From contig NZ_CP114205.1 in assembly GCF_027497495.1 (NCBI RefSeq), forward strand, positions 5,518,001-5,582,000: a stretch of DNA of 64,000 bases, written 5' to 3'. The DNA is from Streptomyces tubercidicus. Lineage in GTDB: Bacteria; Actinomycetota; Actinomycetes; Streptomycetales; Streptomycetaceae. A program made the translations under genes and the position numbers. Of this stretch, positions 1 through 8,885 are shown one piece after another. Numbering within the stretch: position 1 is the first letter of the stretch; every line of letters starts with the position of its first letter. The notes under the pieces are model-generated. The model saw only the letters and a list, made by a program, of their open reading frames with translations, had not been told where the DNA came from and did not search any database.

Positions 1-1813
1 CCGGCTGGACCCGGAGGCCGGGCGGGGCGGGGGCGCGGAGTCGTACGGGGACGCGGAGCCGCGCCGGGGCCGCGACCGGGAGGCGTACGAGGCGCCGCAC
101 CGGGAAGCGGCGCCCGCCCCGGGAGCCGACGCCGACGGCGCGTCCGGCCCCGGCATCGTCATCGAGGTCTCCGACCACCACCCCACCCAGCCGGTCCGCG
201 CCCGCGCGGAGAGCGCCGCGTCCGAGAACGGCGGTCACGGACTGCAACTGATCAGCGCGGTCGCGGAATCCTGGGGCGTCACCTACCGCCGGGCCATGAA
301 GACCGTCTGGTTCCGGCTGCCCGTAGGGACCGCGGGCGGCGCCGGGTGGCGCGAGCCGGAGTTCACCCTCGACAACCAGCTGCTCCAGCGTGAGCTGCGG
401 ACCGCCGAGCTGCTCGCCCCGGCACCGCGCCGGGCCGCCCGCCCGGAATCCGGCGGCGGCCGGGTCGACAACGGCGCCCTCTCCTTCCTCGCCGAGGCCT
501 CCGATCTGCTCTCCGGCCAGCTCGACGCCGACCAAGTCGCCGCGCTCGCCGCCCAGTTGATCGTGCCCCGGCTCGCCGAGTGGTGCGCGGTGTGGCTGTA
601 CGACGGCGACGGCGGGGCACCCGGCCGGGGGATCGCCGCGGCCGGTGACGAGCAGCGGCTGGCCGGTGTCTGGCACACCAGCGAGAGCCGGATCGACGCA
701 CTGCGTACGGCGCTGGAGAAGCAGCCGCCGGAACTCCCGGGCGAGGGCGCGTCCGGCAGCGCGCCGGGGATCGTGCCCTGGCCCTGGCCGTACGAACCGG
801 GCGGCCACGGCCCCGGCGGCGCCGCACTGGCCTGCCCCCTGGTCGCCGGCGGACGGCGGCTCGGCACCCTGCTGCTCGGACGGGGCGGGATGCCGCACTT
901 CCCCGACGAGGTGGTCGCGCTGATCGCGGACCTGTGCCGCCGGGCCGCCCGCGCGGTCGCCACCGCCCGCGCCTACAGCCGCCAGGAGCGCATCAGTCAG
1001 GTCCTGCAGCGCAGGCTGCTGCCCCGGGGGCGGGCGCGGGTGCCCGGGGTGGAGTCGGCGGTGGTCTACGAGCCGCGCGAGGGCGCCTGGGCGGGCGGCG
1101 ACTTCTGGGACCTCTTCGACGCCGGGGACGGCCGCTGGTGCTTCGCGCTCGGCGATGTCTGCGGCAGCGGCCCGGAGGCGGCCGCGGTGACCGGGCTGGC
1201 CCGGCCCGTGCTGCGGCTGCTGGCCCGCGACGGGTTCGGCGTCGCGGCGGTGCTCGACCGGCTCAACAAGACCATGGCGCGGGAGGCCGCGGACTCGGTC
1301 GCGGCGGTGGCGGCGGCGGTGGCGGCGGCCGGTGCCGGGGCCGAGGCACCGGTCGAGATCCGCGAGGAGGGCGAACAGGCCCGCTTCCTGTCCCTGCTCT
1401 ACGGCGAGATCGTCCCGTACCCCGGTGGCTCCGGCGGCGCCCGCTGCACCCTCGCCAGCGCCGGGCACCCGCTGCCGCTGGTGCTGGGCATGGACGGCGC
1501 GGTCCGGATCGTGGCTGCGCCGCAAATGCTGCTGGGGGTGGTGGAGGACGCGTCGTACGTAAGCGAATCGTTTGACCTCTGCCCAGGGGAGACGCTGCTG
1601 TGCGTCACCGACGGGGTGACCGAGCGGCGCTCGGGGCGGCGGCTCTTCGACGACGAGGACGGACTGGCCACCGCGCTCGCCGCCGGCGCCGGCCTGGGCG
1701 CCACCGCCCTCGCCGACCACATCCGCAGCACCGTGCACGCCTTCGGCCCCACCCCGCCCGATGACGACCTGGCCCTGCTGGTCCTCCAGGCGTCGCCGCC
1801 CGGGGTGTCCTGA
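1..1813 (+). CDS. PP2C-type (SpoIIE) serine phosphatase with ATPase and GAF-like regions, 5' truncated by the window
   Basis: The frame is open from base 2, so the gene begins before the window and the ATG at 296 is internal. The first visible segment ends in a histidine-kinase-like ATPase fold: IEVSDHHPT followed by GGHGLQLISAVAESWG, the G1/G2 boxes of anti-sigma-factor-type ATPases. A GAF-like sensor stretch follows at about bases 480-960. The C-terminal half is a PP2C/SpoIIE phosphatase: GGDFWD, GDVCGSGPEAA, CVTDGVTE and DDDLALLVL supply the metal-binding aspartates. An Ala-rich insertion lies near 1290-1350. Known proteins of this type dephosphorylate anti-anti-sigma factors in partner-switching pathways. 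No anti-anti-sigma gene is in view, so the target is unknown. Confidence 0.9.
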   Translation, partial: RLDPEAGRGGGAESYGDAEPRRGRDREAYEAPHREAAPAPGADADGASGPGIVIEVSDHHPTQPVRARAESAASENGGHGLQLISAVAESWGVTYRRAMKTVWFRLPVGTAGGAGWREPEFTLDNQLLQRELRTAELLAPAPRRAARPESGGGRVDNGALSFLAEASDLLSGQLDADQVAALAAQLIVPRLAEWCAVWLYDGDGGAPGRGIAAAGDEQRLAGVWHTSESRIDALRTALEKQPPELPGEGASGSAPGIVPWPWPYEPGGHGPGGAALACPLVAGGRRLGTLLLGRGGMPHFPDEVVALIADLCRRAARAVATARAYSRQERISQVLQRRLLPRGRARVPGVESAVVYEPREGAWAGGDFWDLFDAGDGRWCFALGDVCGSGPEAAAVTGLARPVLRLLARDGFGVAAVLDRLNKTMAREAADSVAAVAAAVAAAGAGAEAPVEIREEGEQARFLSLLYGEIVPYPGGSGGARCTLASAGHPLPLVLGMDGAVRIVAAPQMLLGVVEDASYVSESFDLCPGETLLCVTDGVTERRSGRRLFDDEDGLATALAAGAGLGATALADHIRSTVHAFGPTPPDDDLALLVLQASPPGVS

Positions 1814-1856
1814 GGCACAGCGGCGCCGGACGGACGGCGCCCCGCCATGACGGACA

Positions 1857-3098
1857 ATGGATCCCATGCCTTCCGCACTGCCTGATGGTGAGCCGATGCC
1901 CGAGGACGGGGCGCTGCCCGGTCATACGCCGGGCGGGACCGCCGGGCGGCCCCTCGGCTTCTATCTGCATGTGCCGTACTGCGCGACCCGCTGCGGCTAC
2001 TGCGACTTCAACACCTACACCGCGAGCGAGCTGCGCGGCTCCGGCGGCGCCCTGGCCTCCCGCGACAACTACGCCGACACCGTCGTCGACGAGATCCGGC
2101 TGGCCCGCAAGGTGCTGGGCGACGACCCGCGGCCGGTCGAGACGGTCTTCGTCGGCGGCGGCACCCCGACCCTGCTGCCCGCCGCCGATCTCGGCCGGAT
2201 GCTGGCCGCGATCCGCGAGGAATTCGGCCTCGCGCCGGACGCGGAGATCACCACCGAGGCCAACCCGGAGTCCGTCGGCCCCCGCTATCTGGACGAACTG
2301 CGCGCGGGCGGCTTCAACCGGGTCTCCTTCGGCATGCAGAGCGCGCGGCAGCACGTCCTGAAGATCCTCGACCGTACGCACACCCCCGGCCGCCCCGAGG
2401 CCTGTGTCGCCGAGGCCCGCGCGGCAGGCTTCGAGCACGTCAACCTCGATCTGATCTACGGCACCCCGGGCGAGTCCGACGACGACTGGCGCGCCTCCCT
2501 GGACGCCGCGATCGGCGCCGGCCCCGACCATGTCTCCGCCTACGCCCTGATCGTCGAGGAGGGCACCCAGCTGGCCCGCCGGATCCGCCGCGGCGAGGTC
2601 CCGATGACCGACGACGACGTGCACGCCGACCGCTACCTCATCACCGAGGAACGCCTCACCGCGGCCGGTTTCACCTGGTACGAGGTCTCCAACTGGGCCA
2701 CCACCGACGCCGCCCGCTGCCGCCACAACGAGCTCTACTGGACCGGCGCCGACTGGTGGGGCGCCGGCCCCGGCGCCCACAGCCACATCGGCGGCGTCCG
2801 CTGGTGGAACGTCAAACACCCCGGCGCCTACGCCCAGGCCCTCTCCGAAGGCCGCTCCCCGGGCGCCGGCCGCGAACTCCTCTCCGACGAGGACCGCCGC
2901 GTCGAACGCATCCTCCTGGAGCTGCGCCTCTCGGACGGCTGCCCCCTGGACATCCTCGCCCCGGCGGGGGCGAAGGCGGCGGCCCGCGCCCTGGCCGACG
3001 GCCTGCTGGAGCCCGCCCCGTACGAGGCGGGGCGCGCCGTGCTGACCCTCCGGGGGCGGCTGCTGGCGGATGCGGTGGTGCGGGATCTGGTGGACTGA
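1857..3098 (+). CDS. hemW: HemW, radical SAM heme chaperone (coproporphyrinogen oxidase-like)
   Basis: 413 aa. The radical-SAM cluster motif CATRCGYCDF uses Cys42, Cys46 and Cys49 in the form CX3CX2CXF. That form marks HemW; true HemN has CX3CX2CXC. The radical-SAM barrel continues with FVGGGTPT, TTEANPES and VNLDLIYGTPGE, and a C-terminal HemN-type wing follows. Family knowledge: HemW binds heme and passes it to hemoproteins; it is not the oxidase of heme synthesis. A second in-frame ATG at 1866 is an equally good start because neither has a strong ribosome site. Streptomycetes commonly carry this gene just upstream of hrcA-dnaJ, as here. Confidence 0.93.
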   Translation: MDPMPSALPDGEPMPEDGALPGHTPGGTAGRPLGFYLHVPYCATRCGYCDFNTYTASELRGSGGALASRDNYADTVVDEIRLARKVLGDDPRPVETVFVGGGTPTLLPAADLGRMLAAIREEFGLAPDAEITTEANPESVGPRYLDELRAGGFNRVSFGMQSARQHVLKILDRTHTPGRPEACVAEARAAGFEHVNLDLIYGTPGESDDDWRASLDAAIGAGPDHVSAYALIVEEGTQLARRIRRGEVPMTDDDVHADRYLITEERLTAAGFTWYEVSNWATTDAARCRHNELYWTGADWWGAGPGAHSHIGGVRWWNVKHPGAYAQALSEGRSPGAGRELLSDEDRRVERILLELRLSDGCPLDILAPAGAKAAARALADGLLEPAPYEAGRAVLTLRGRLLADAVVRDLVD

Positions 3099-3116
3099 TC
3101 ACTCGGCTGAGTGATC
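3097..3116. repeat. Perfect inverted repeat over the hemW stop codon
   Basis: Arms GATCACTC and GAGTGATC are separated by GGCT, and the left arm starts inside the hemW stop codon. There is no T-run afterwards, so it is a weak terminator at best. It could equally be an operator for the gene that follows. A second small inverted repeat (CTGCCG, 8 bases, CGGCAG) lies at 3158-3177. Confidence 0.5.
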
Positions 3117-3204
3117 TCCCCCCGAGACCCGGTCCGCCGGGCAACGCCGTTCCTAGGCTGCCGCAATACATCGGCAGACAAGGATAGTTGGGCGGCTGGC
3201 CACA

Positions 3205-3774
3205 GTGCACGATCAGGACATCGAGGAGTACTTCGCGGAGTTCGAGCCTCCAGAGGGCTTCCGGGCGGAGCTCCTGCGCCGGGAAATCCTGCTGAGCGGC
3301 GGGACGGATATCGTCCACAACAGGATCGTCAGCGAGGTGATCGGCCAGATTCCGCGCGACCGCTGGCGCGGATTCGCGACACAGCACCTCGCGTTCCCGG
3401 GGGAGGTCAGCAAGCCGCAGCCCGACCTGGTGGTGATCGAGCGCGGACGATGCCGGCGTTCCGGATGGCTCGTGCCCGCTTCGGACGTGACCCTGTTGCT
3501 TGAGGTGGTCTCCCTGCGCAGCGCCGACCGTGACTACGGCCTGAAGCGCTCCATCTACGCCGCCGGGGGTGCCCCCGCGTACGTGATCATCGACCCGTAC
3601 GACGCCCGCTGCGTCCTGCTCACCGAGCCCGTCGGCGCCGGTGAGGAGGCCGACTACGCGGTGCAGCGGATCACCGAGTTCGGCGACCCCGTGCCGCTGG
3701 AGCCGCTCGGCACCGAGCTGGACACCACCGACTTCGGGACGCTTCCCGCGGTCAGGCCCCACCGCCGGCCGTGA
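3205..3774 (+). CDS. Uma2-family (DUF820) putative restriction-endonuclease-fold protein
   Basis: 189 aa from a GTG start. The features of the family are in order: a short acidic N-terminus, FRAELLRREIL, HNRIVSEVIG, then KPQPDLVVIE, LLLEVVSLRS and GLKRSIYAAGGAPAYVIID. The PD, later EVVS and K residues match the PD-(D/E)xK nuclease core. Uma2 proteins are abundant in Streptomyces and cyanobacteria, usually single genes without a known target. The ribosome site is poor: AAGGA lies about 20 bases upstream of this GTG and only 3 bases from an in-frame TTG at 3187, so the start is uncertain. The 3' end overlaps the convergent DUF3097 gene by 23 bases. Confidence 0.82.
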   Translation: MHDQDIEEYFAEFEPPEGFRAELLRREILLSGGTDIVHNRIVSEVIGQIPRDRWRGFATQHLAFPGEVSKPQPDLVVIERGRCRRSGWLVPASDVTLLLEVVSLRSADRDYGLKRSIYAAGGAPAYVIIDPYDARCVLLTEPVGAGEEADYAVQRITEFGDPVPLEPLGTELDTTDFGTLPAVRPHRRP

Positions 3775-4585
3775 CGAAGTCGATCAGCTCCTCGACCCGG
3801 CCCAGCAGCGCCGGCTCCAGGTCCTTGTAGGAGTGCACGCAGGAGAGGATCCGCTGCCAGGCGGCGCCCGTGTTCTCCGGCCAGCCCAGGGCGCGGCACA
3901 CGCCCGTCTTCCAGTCCTGGCCGTGCGGGACGGAGGGCCAGGCGGGGATGCCGACCGAGGACGGCTTCACGGCCTCCCAGATGTCGATGTACGGGTGGCC
4001 CACCACCAGCGCATGGTCACCGGTCGCCCCGGCCGCGATACGGGACTCCTTCGAGCCGGGTACGAGATGGTCGACGAGGACGCCGAGGCGGGCGTCCGGG
4101 CCGGGGGAGAAGCTGTGGACGATCGCGGGCAGGTCGTCGATGCCCTCCAGGTACTCCACGACGACGCCCTCGATGCGCAGGTCGTCGCCCCAGACCCGCT
4201 CCACCAGCTCGGCGTCGTGCCGGCCCTCCACGTAGATGCGCCCGGCGCGGGCGACCCGTGCGCGGGCGCCGGGCACGGCGAGTGACCCGGATGCGGTCCG
4301 GGCGGGACCGCTGGGCGCCGGCGCGCTCTGCGGGCGTACGAGGGTGACCACCTTGCCCTCCAGGAGGAAGCCGCGCGGCTCCATGGGAAAGACGCGGTGC
4401 TTGCCGAAGCGGTCCTCCAGGGTGACCGTCGGGCCCTGTGCGGTCTTCTCGCAGCGGATCACGGCGCCGCAGAAACCCGAGGTGACCTCCTCGACGACCA
4501 GATCGGGCTCGGCGGGGACCTCGGGCGCGGGCCGCTGCTTCTTCCAGCTGGGGGTGAGGTCGGGGCTGTAGCGCTTGCTCTGCAT
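3752..4585 (-). CDS. DUF3097 domain protein
   Basis: 277 aa, starting MQSKRYSPDL; upstream in-frame codons give only a low-complexity Arg-rich run, which argues for this ATG. It matches the actinobacterial DUF3097 family. The central part (YVEGRHDAELVERVWGDDLR, then VVVEYLEGIDDL and GVLVDHLVPGSKES) resembles a TOPRIM-like or nuclease-like acidic core, with conserved E, DxD-type residues and a glycine turn, and the C-terminal half carries ALVVGHPYIDIWEAVKP. No function is established. It probably stands as an independent unit, convergent with the Uma2 gene and 32 bases downstream of the MBL gene on the same strand. Confidence 0.85.
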   Translation of the reverse strand: MQSKRYSPDLTPSWKKQRPAPEVPAEPDLVVEEVTSGFCGAVIRCEKTAQGPTVTLEDRFGKHRVFPMEPRGFLLEGKVVTLVRPQSAPAPSGPARTASGSLAVPGARARVARAGRIYVEGRHDAELVERVWGDDLRIEGVVVEYLEGIDDLPAIVHSFSPGPDARLGVLVDHLVPGSKESRIAAGATGDHALVVGHPYIDIWEAVKPSSVGIPAWPSVPHGQDWKTGVCRALGWPENTGAAWQRILSCVHSYKDLEPALLGRVEELIDFVTAGGGA

Positions 4586-4617
4586 GGGGGCCTGTCCGTG
4601 GGGTGAGCGGGTGGTGA

Positions 4618-5352
4618 TCAGGAGGGGGCGACGCCGAAGCGGGCGGCGAGGGCGTCGCGCTGGGCGCGGACGAAGTCGGCGTCCACTACGGCGCCGTGGC
4701 CGGGAACGTACCGGGCGTCGTCGCCGCCGAGGGCCAGCAGGCGGTCCAGGGCGCCGGGCCACCGCTGCGGCAGCGCGTCCGGGCCCGCCTGGGGTTCGCC
4801 GGACTCCTCGACCAGATCGCCGCAGAAGACGATCTCAGGGGATCCGCCCCGGCCCGGTACCAGGACCGCGAGATCGTGGGCCGTGTGACCGGGGCCGACA
4901 TTGGCGAGCAGCACCTGCCGGTCGCCGAGCTCGACGGTCAGCTGGTCGTGGACGTGGTGGTGCGGGGCGACCAGCAGATCGGCGGCCTCGGCGGCCGCGT
5001 CGCGCGCGACGCCGTGCCGTACCGCGTCGTGCCGCAGCGCGTCCTTGCCGCGGCGCAGCAGATCACCGAGGCCGGCCGCGCCGAAGACCTCGACGCCCGC
5101 GAAGGCGGCGGTGCCCAGTACGTGATCGAAATGCGGGTGGGTGAGCGCGATATGCGTCACGTCCCGGCCGAGCACACCGCGGACCGCCCGCCGCAGATCC
5201 GCACCGTCGCGCAGGGTCGCGCCGGTGTCGACGATCATGACGCCGGTGGTCCCCGCGATCACGCCGATCGTCTCGTCCCACCTCGGCATCCGGCGTCTGG
5301 CGACACCGTCACCGAGCTGTTCCCAACCGGCCTCTTCCCAAGCAGTGTGCAT
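4618..5352 (-). CDS. MBL-fold metallo-hydrolase
   Basis: 244 aa. The metallo-beta-lactamase signature THPHFDH is preceded by the usual strand IVDTGATL, and LANVGPGHTAHDLAV and FCGDLVEE supply the later metal ligands; GHG occurs near the C-terminus. The family hydrolyses diverse thioesters, lactones and phosphodiesters and binds two metals in the cytoplasm. No signal peptide is seen. It is transcribed away from hrcA and is probably cotranscribed with the DUF3097 gene 32 bases downstream. The substrate cannot be read from the sequence. Confidence 0.88.
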   Translation of the reverse strand: MHTAWEEAGWEQLGDGVARRRMPRWDETIGVIAGTTGVMIVDTGATLRDGADLRRAVRGVLGRDVTHIALTHPHFDHVLGTAAFAGVEVFGAAGLGDLLRRGKDALRHDAVRHGVARDAAAEAADLLVAPHHHVHDQLTVELGDRQVLLANVGPGHTAHDLAVLVPGRGGSPEIVFCGDLVEESGEPQAGPDALPQRWPGALDRLLALGGDDARYVPGHGAVVDADFVRAQRDALAARFGVAPS

Positions 5353-5462
5353 ACCGAGACGCTAGCGCCATCGCGATAGCGTTGCCCGGCAGATCGACCG
5401 AACACGGTCACCGGGCGGGTGCTGTATGCGGCCGCCCTTGCCGTGTGCCTGCTACTCGGCCG

Positions 5463-5505
5463 TACACTGGCTCAGGGTCTGGCACTCGGCCCGTGTGAGT
5501 GCCAG
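5463..5505 (+). promoter_or_regulatory. hrcA-dnaJ promoter with CIRCE operator (HrcA binding site)
   Basis: CTGGCACTC and GAGTGCCAG, exact reverse complements, are separated by nine bases at 5479-5505. This is the 9-N9-9 architecture of CIRCE, with the CTGGCACTC half-site typical of streptomycetes. A TACACT -10-like hexamer sits at 5463-5468, which would put transcription start just ahead of the repeat, so bound HrcA would block initiation. The element is 41 bases upstream of the hrcA start codon. Confidence 0.93.
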
Positions 5506-5546
5506 GAGAGTCGAGACGGCGGACGGCCGGACTGGAGGTGCGCGGG

Positions 5547-6563
5547 ATGCTCAGCGAACGCAGGCTCGAAGTGCTGCGCGCCATCGTCCAGGACTATGTG
5601 GGGACGGAGGAGCCGGTCGGCTCCAAGGCCCTCACCGAACGCCATCAGCTCGGCGTCTCCCCGGCCACCGTCCGCAACGACATGGCCGTCCTGGAGGACG
5701 AGGGTTTCATCGCCCAGCCGCACACGAGCGCCGGGCGGATCCCCACCGACAAGGGCTACCGCCTGTTCGTCGACAAGCTGGCCGGTGTGAAGCCGCTGTC
5801 CAGTCCGGAGCGGCGGGCGATCCAGAACTTCCTGGACGGCGCCGTCGACCTCGACGACGTGGTGGGCCGCACGGTCCGGCTGCTGGCGCAGCTGACCCGG
5901 CAGGTCGCGGTCGTGCAGTACCCGTCCCTGACCCGGTCCACGGTCCGGCATGTCGAGCTGCTGGCGCTGGCCCCGGCCCGGCTGATGCTGGTGCTGATCA
6001 CGGACACCGGGCGGGTCGAGCAGCGGCTGATCGACTGCCAGGCACCGTTCGGCGAGGCTTCCCTGGCGGACCTGCGGGCCCGGCTCAACAGCCGGGTCGT
6101 GGGGCGCCGGTTCGCGGATGTGCCGCAGTTGGTGCAGGATCTCCCGGAGTCCTTCGAGCAGGACGACCGCGGCACGGTCTCGACAGTGCTGTCGGTGTTG
6201 CTGGAAACTCTGGTGGAGGAGACCGAAGAGCGGCTGATGATCGGCGGCACCGCCAATCTCACGCGCTTCGGGCACGATTTCCCCCTGACCATCCGGCCGG
6301 TGCTGGAAGCCCTTGAGGAGCATGTGGTGATGCTCAAGCTGCTCGGGGAGGCCAAGGACTCGGGCATGACCGTACGTATCGGGCATGAGAATGCTCATGA
6401 AGGCCTGGCGTCCACATCGGTCGTCACGGTCGGCTACGGTTCGGGCGACGAGGCAGTCGCCAAACTCGGCGTGGTCGGACCGACCCGCATGGACTACCCC
6501 GGAACGATGGGAGCGGTACGCGCAGTGGCACGTTACGTCGGACAAATCCTCGCGGAGTCGTAA
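5547..6563 (+). CDS. hrcA: Heat-inducible transcriptional repressor HrcA
   Basis: 338 aa starting MLSERRLEVL. The N-terminal winged helix (ERHQLGVSPATVRNDMAVLE) is the HrcA DNA-binding domain; SAGRIPTDKGYR follows; the rest is the GAF-like dimerisation and regulatory part ending RYVGQILAES. HrcA represses chaperone genes through CIRCE and needs GroEL to fold into active form. The gene lies directly behind its own CIRCE, so autoregulation is the natural reading. The ATG was chosen over the frame at 5499 because that would place CIRCE inside the coding sequence. Its TAA stop is immediately followed by the dnaJ GTG. Confidence 0.97.
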   Translation: MLSERRLEVLRAIVQDYVGTEEPVGSKALTERHQLGVSPATVRNDMAVLEDEGFIAQPHTSAGRIPTDKGYRLFVDKLAGVKPLSSPERRAIQNFLDGAVDLDDVVGRTVRLLAQLTRQVAVVQYPSLTRSTVRHVELLALAPARLMLVLITDTGRVEQRLIDCQAPFGEASLADLRARLNSRVVGRRFADVPQLVQDLPESFEQDDRGTVSTVLSVLLETLVEETEERLMIGGTANLTRFGHDFPLTIRPVLEALEEHVVMLKLLGEAKDSGMTVRIGHENAHEGLASTSVVTVGYGSGDEAVAKLGVVGPTRMDYPGTMGAVRAVARYVGQILAES

Positions 6564-7700
6564 GTGGCCACGGATTACTACTCGGTCCTCGGCATCGGAC
6601 GCGACGCCTCGCAGGACCAGATCAAGAAAGCCTTCCGTCGGCTGGCGCGCGAACTGCACCCGGACGTGAACCCGGATCCGAAGACCCAGGAGCGGTTCAA
6701 GGAGATCAACGCCGCTTACGAGGTGCTGTCGGACCCGCAGAAGAAGCAGGTCTACGACCTCGGCGGAGACCCGCTCTCGCAGGCCGGCGGCGGCCAGGGC
6801 GCGGGCGGCTTCGGCGCGGGCTTCGGCAACTTCTCCGACATCATGGACGCGTTCTTCGGCACCGCGTCGCAGCGCGGGCCGCGCTCGCGCACCCGCCGCG
6901 GCCAGGACGCCATGATCCGGCTCGATGTCGAGCTGAACGAAGCCGCCTTCGGTACGACCAAGGACCTCCAGGTCGACACCGCCGTCGTCTGTACGACGTG
7001 CAGCGGTGAGGGCGCGGCGCCCGGTACCTCGGCGCAGACCTGTGACATGTGCCGCGGCCGCGGTGAGGTCTCGCAGGTCACCCGGTCGTTCCTGGGCCAG
7101 GTCATGACCTCGCGGCCGTGCCCGCAGTGCCAGGGCTTCGGCACGGTCGTCCCGACGCCGTGCCACGAGTGCGCGGGCGACGGGCGGATCCGCTCCCGCC
7201 GCACCCTGACCGTCAAGATCCCGGCCGGTGTCGACAACGGCACCCGCATCCAGCTCGCGGGCGAGGGCGAGGTCGGCCCCGGCGGCGGCCCCGCCGGTGA
7301 TCTCTATGTGGAGATCCACGAGCTGCCGCACTCGGTCTTCCAGCGGCGCGGCGACGATCTGCACTGCACGGTCACCATCCCGATGACAGCGGCGGCGCTG
7401 GGCACGAAATGCCCGCTGGAGACGCTGGACGGGGTGGAGGAGATCGACGTCCGGCCCGGTACCCAGTCGGGACAGTCGATCCCGCTGCACCAGCGGGGTG
7501 TGACGCATCTGCGCGGCGGCGGCCGGGGCGACCTCATCGTCCATGTCGAGGTGCAGACGCCCACCAAGCTCGACCCCGAGCAGGAGGAGGCGCTGCGGCG
7601 GCTCGCCAAGCTCCGCGGCGAGGAGCGGCCCACGGGGCAGTTCCAGCCGGGGCAGCAGGGGCTGTTCTCGCGTCTGAAGGATGCGTTCAACGGGCGATAG
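6564..7700 (+). CDS. dnaJ: Chaperone protein DnaJ
   Basis: 378 aa with a GTG start touching the hrcA stop, so the two are translationally coupled and share CIRCE control. Domains: J domain with HPD (RELHPDVNPD), a Gly-rich linker (GGGQGAGGFGAGFG), four CxxCxGxG zinc repeats (CTTCSGEG, CDMCRGRG, CPQCQGFG, CHECAGDG), and the C-terminal beta-sandwich peptide-binding domains. Length is normal for DnaJ. It stimulates DnaK ATPase and delivers unfolded clients. dnaK is not nearby, so this is the hrcA-linked DnaJ paralogue (often called DnaJ2) rather than the dnaK-grpE-dnaJ copy. Confidence 0.97.
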   Translation: MATDYYSVLGIGRDASQDQIKKAFRRLARELHPDVNPDPKTQERFKEINAAYEVLSDPQKKQVYDLGGDPLSQAGGGQGAGGFGAGFGNFSDIMDAFFGTASQRGPRSRTRRGQDAMIRLDVELNEAAFGTTKDLQVDTAVVCTTCSGEGAAPGTSAQTCDMCRGRGEVSQVTRSFLGQVMTSRPCPQCQGFGTVVPTPCHECAGDGRIRSRRTLTVKIPAGVDNGTRIQLAGEGEVGPGGGPAGDLYVEIHELPHSVFQRRGDDLHCTVTIPMTAAALGTKCPLETLDGVEEIDVRPGTQSGQSIPLHQRGVTHLRGGGRGDLIVHVEVQTPTKLDPEQEEALRRLAKLRGEERPTGQFQPGQQGLFSRLKDAFNGR

Positions 7701-7708
7701 CCCAGGTC

Positions 7709-7773
7709 GGCCCGGGGGCCGCGGAGGTTCCCCGGGCCCGTGCGGCGGCCACCGCCCCGATGCGGGGCGGTGG
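7709..7773 (+). terminator. Two GC-rich hairpins after dnaJ
   Basis: The first has arms GGCCCGGGG and CCCCGGGCC (7709-7717 and 7730-7738). The second has 11-bp perfect arms CCACCGCCCCG and CGGGGCGGTGG around ATG (7749-7773). Neither has a U-tract, as is usual in Streptomyces. They separate the heat-shock operon from the next gene. Confidence 0.7.
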
Positions 7774-7796
7774 TCAGGGCGTGACACGATGTGCGC

Positions 7797-8885
7797 ATGC
7801 CCACCGCGCTGACCGATCTCTGCCGCTACCCGATCGTGCAGGCCCCGATGGCGGGAGGCGGCTCCGGACCCGAGCTGGCCGCCGCCGTCTGCGGTGCCGG
7901 CGGTCTCGGCTTCCTCGCCGCCGGCTACAAGACCGCCGACGGCATGTACCAGGAGATCAAACAGCTGCGGTCGCTGACCGACCGGCCCTTCGGCGTCAAC
8001 CTCTTCATGCCGCAGCCCTCGCTGGCCGACGGCTCCGTCGTCGAGGTCTACCGCGAACAGCTGGCCGGCGAGGCCACCTGGTACGAGACCGAGCTCGGCG
8101 ACACCGACGGGCCCATCGACGACGGCTACGAGGCCAAGCTCGCGATACTGCGGGAGGACCCGGTGCCGGTGGTGTCCTTCACCTTCGGCTGCCCCTCGCG
8201 CGCCGTCTTCGACGCGTTCGCCAAGGTCGGTACGTACACCGTCGTCACGGTCACCACCGCCGCCGAGGCGCAGGCCGCGCAGTGGTCGGGCGCGGACGCG
8301 GTGTGTGTGCAGGGCGTGGAGGCCGGCGGCCACCAGGGCACCCACCGGGACGATCCGCACGCGGACGGGACCGGCGCCGGGCTGGGGCTGCTGGCGGCGC
8401 TCGGCCAGGTCCGGGAGGCCGTGCAGATTCCGCTGATCGCCGCGGGCGGGCTGATGCGCGGGACGCAGATCGCGGCGGTGCTGGCCGCCGGGGCGACCAT
8501 GGCGCAGCTGGGCACCGCCTTCCTCGCCACCCCCGAGTCGGGCGCCAACCCCCTGCACAAGCAGGCGCTGACCAACCCCCTGTTCACTCATACGGAGTTG
8601 ACCCGGGCGTTCTCCGGGCGGCCGGCCCGCGGGCTGGTGAACCGCTTCATGCGCGAGCACGGCCCGTACGCACCGGCCGCCTACCCGGCCGTCCACTACC
8701 TCACCTCCACGGTGCGCAAGGCCGCGGCCAAGGCGGGCGACGCCCAGGGCATGAACCTGTGGGCGGGGCAGGGGCACCGGCTGGCGCGGGAGCTGCCCGC
8801 CGGCCGGCTGGTGGAGGTGCTGTCCGCCGAACTGGACGCGGCACGCGCCGCATTGAGCCTCCCCGCCCACGGAAGTGCCTCATGA
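7797..8885 (+). CDS. Nitronate monooxygenase (2-nitropropane dioxygenase family)
   Basis: About 362 aa, an FMN-dependent TIM barrel. PIVQAPMAGG at the N-terminus, GGLGFLAAGYKT, VCVQGVEAGGHQGTH and AAGGLMRGTQIAAVLAAGA are the family signatures; the GGHxG histidine belongs to the catalytic site. These enzymes oxidise toxic alkyl nitronates such as propionate-3-nitronate. A GTG at 7791 is an alternative start. The stop codon overlaps the rsmE ATG in ATGA, so the two genes are coupled. The functional link to rRNA methylation is not evident. Confidence 0.9.
   Translation: MPTALTDLCRYPIVQAPMAGGGSGPELAAAVCGAGGLGFLAAGYKTADGMYQEIKQLRSLTDRPFGVNLFMPQPSLADGSVVEVYREQLAGEATWYETELGDTDGPIDDGYEAKLAILREDPVPVVSFTFGCPSRAVFDAFAKVGTYTVVTVTTAAEAQAAQWSGADAVCVQGVEAGGHQGTHRDDPHADGTGAGLGLLAALGQVREAVQIPLIAAGGLMRGTQIAAVLAAGATMAQLGTAFLATPESGANPLHKQALTNPLFTHTELTRAFSGRPARGLVNRFMREHGPYAPAAYPAVHYLTSTVRKAAAKAGDAQGMNLWAGQGHRLARELPAGRLVEVLSAELDAARAALSLPAHGSAS

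Noticed and set aside
5472..8870. Very long open frame on the minus strand (over 1,100 codons) opposite hrcA, dnaJ and the monooxygenase gene
   Set aside because: It is antisense to well-supported genes with full family motifs and has the biased composition expected from high third-position GC. No domain is recognisable.
7409..8881. Long in-frame upstream extension of rsmE
   Set aside because: It runs through dnaJ and the monooxygenase in another frame. RsmE family length and the ATGA overlap fix the start at 8882.
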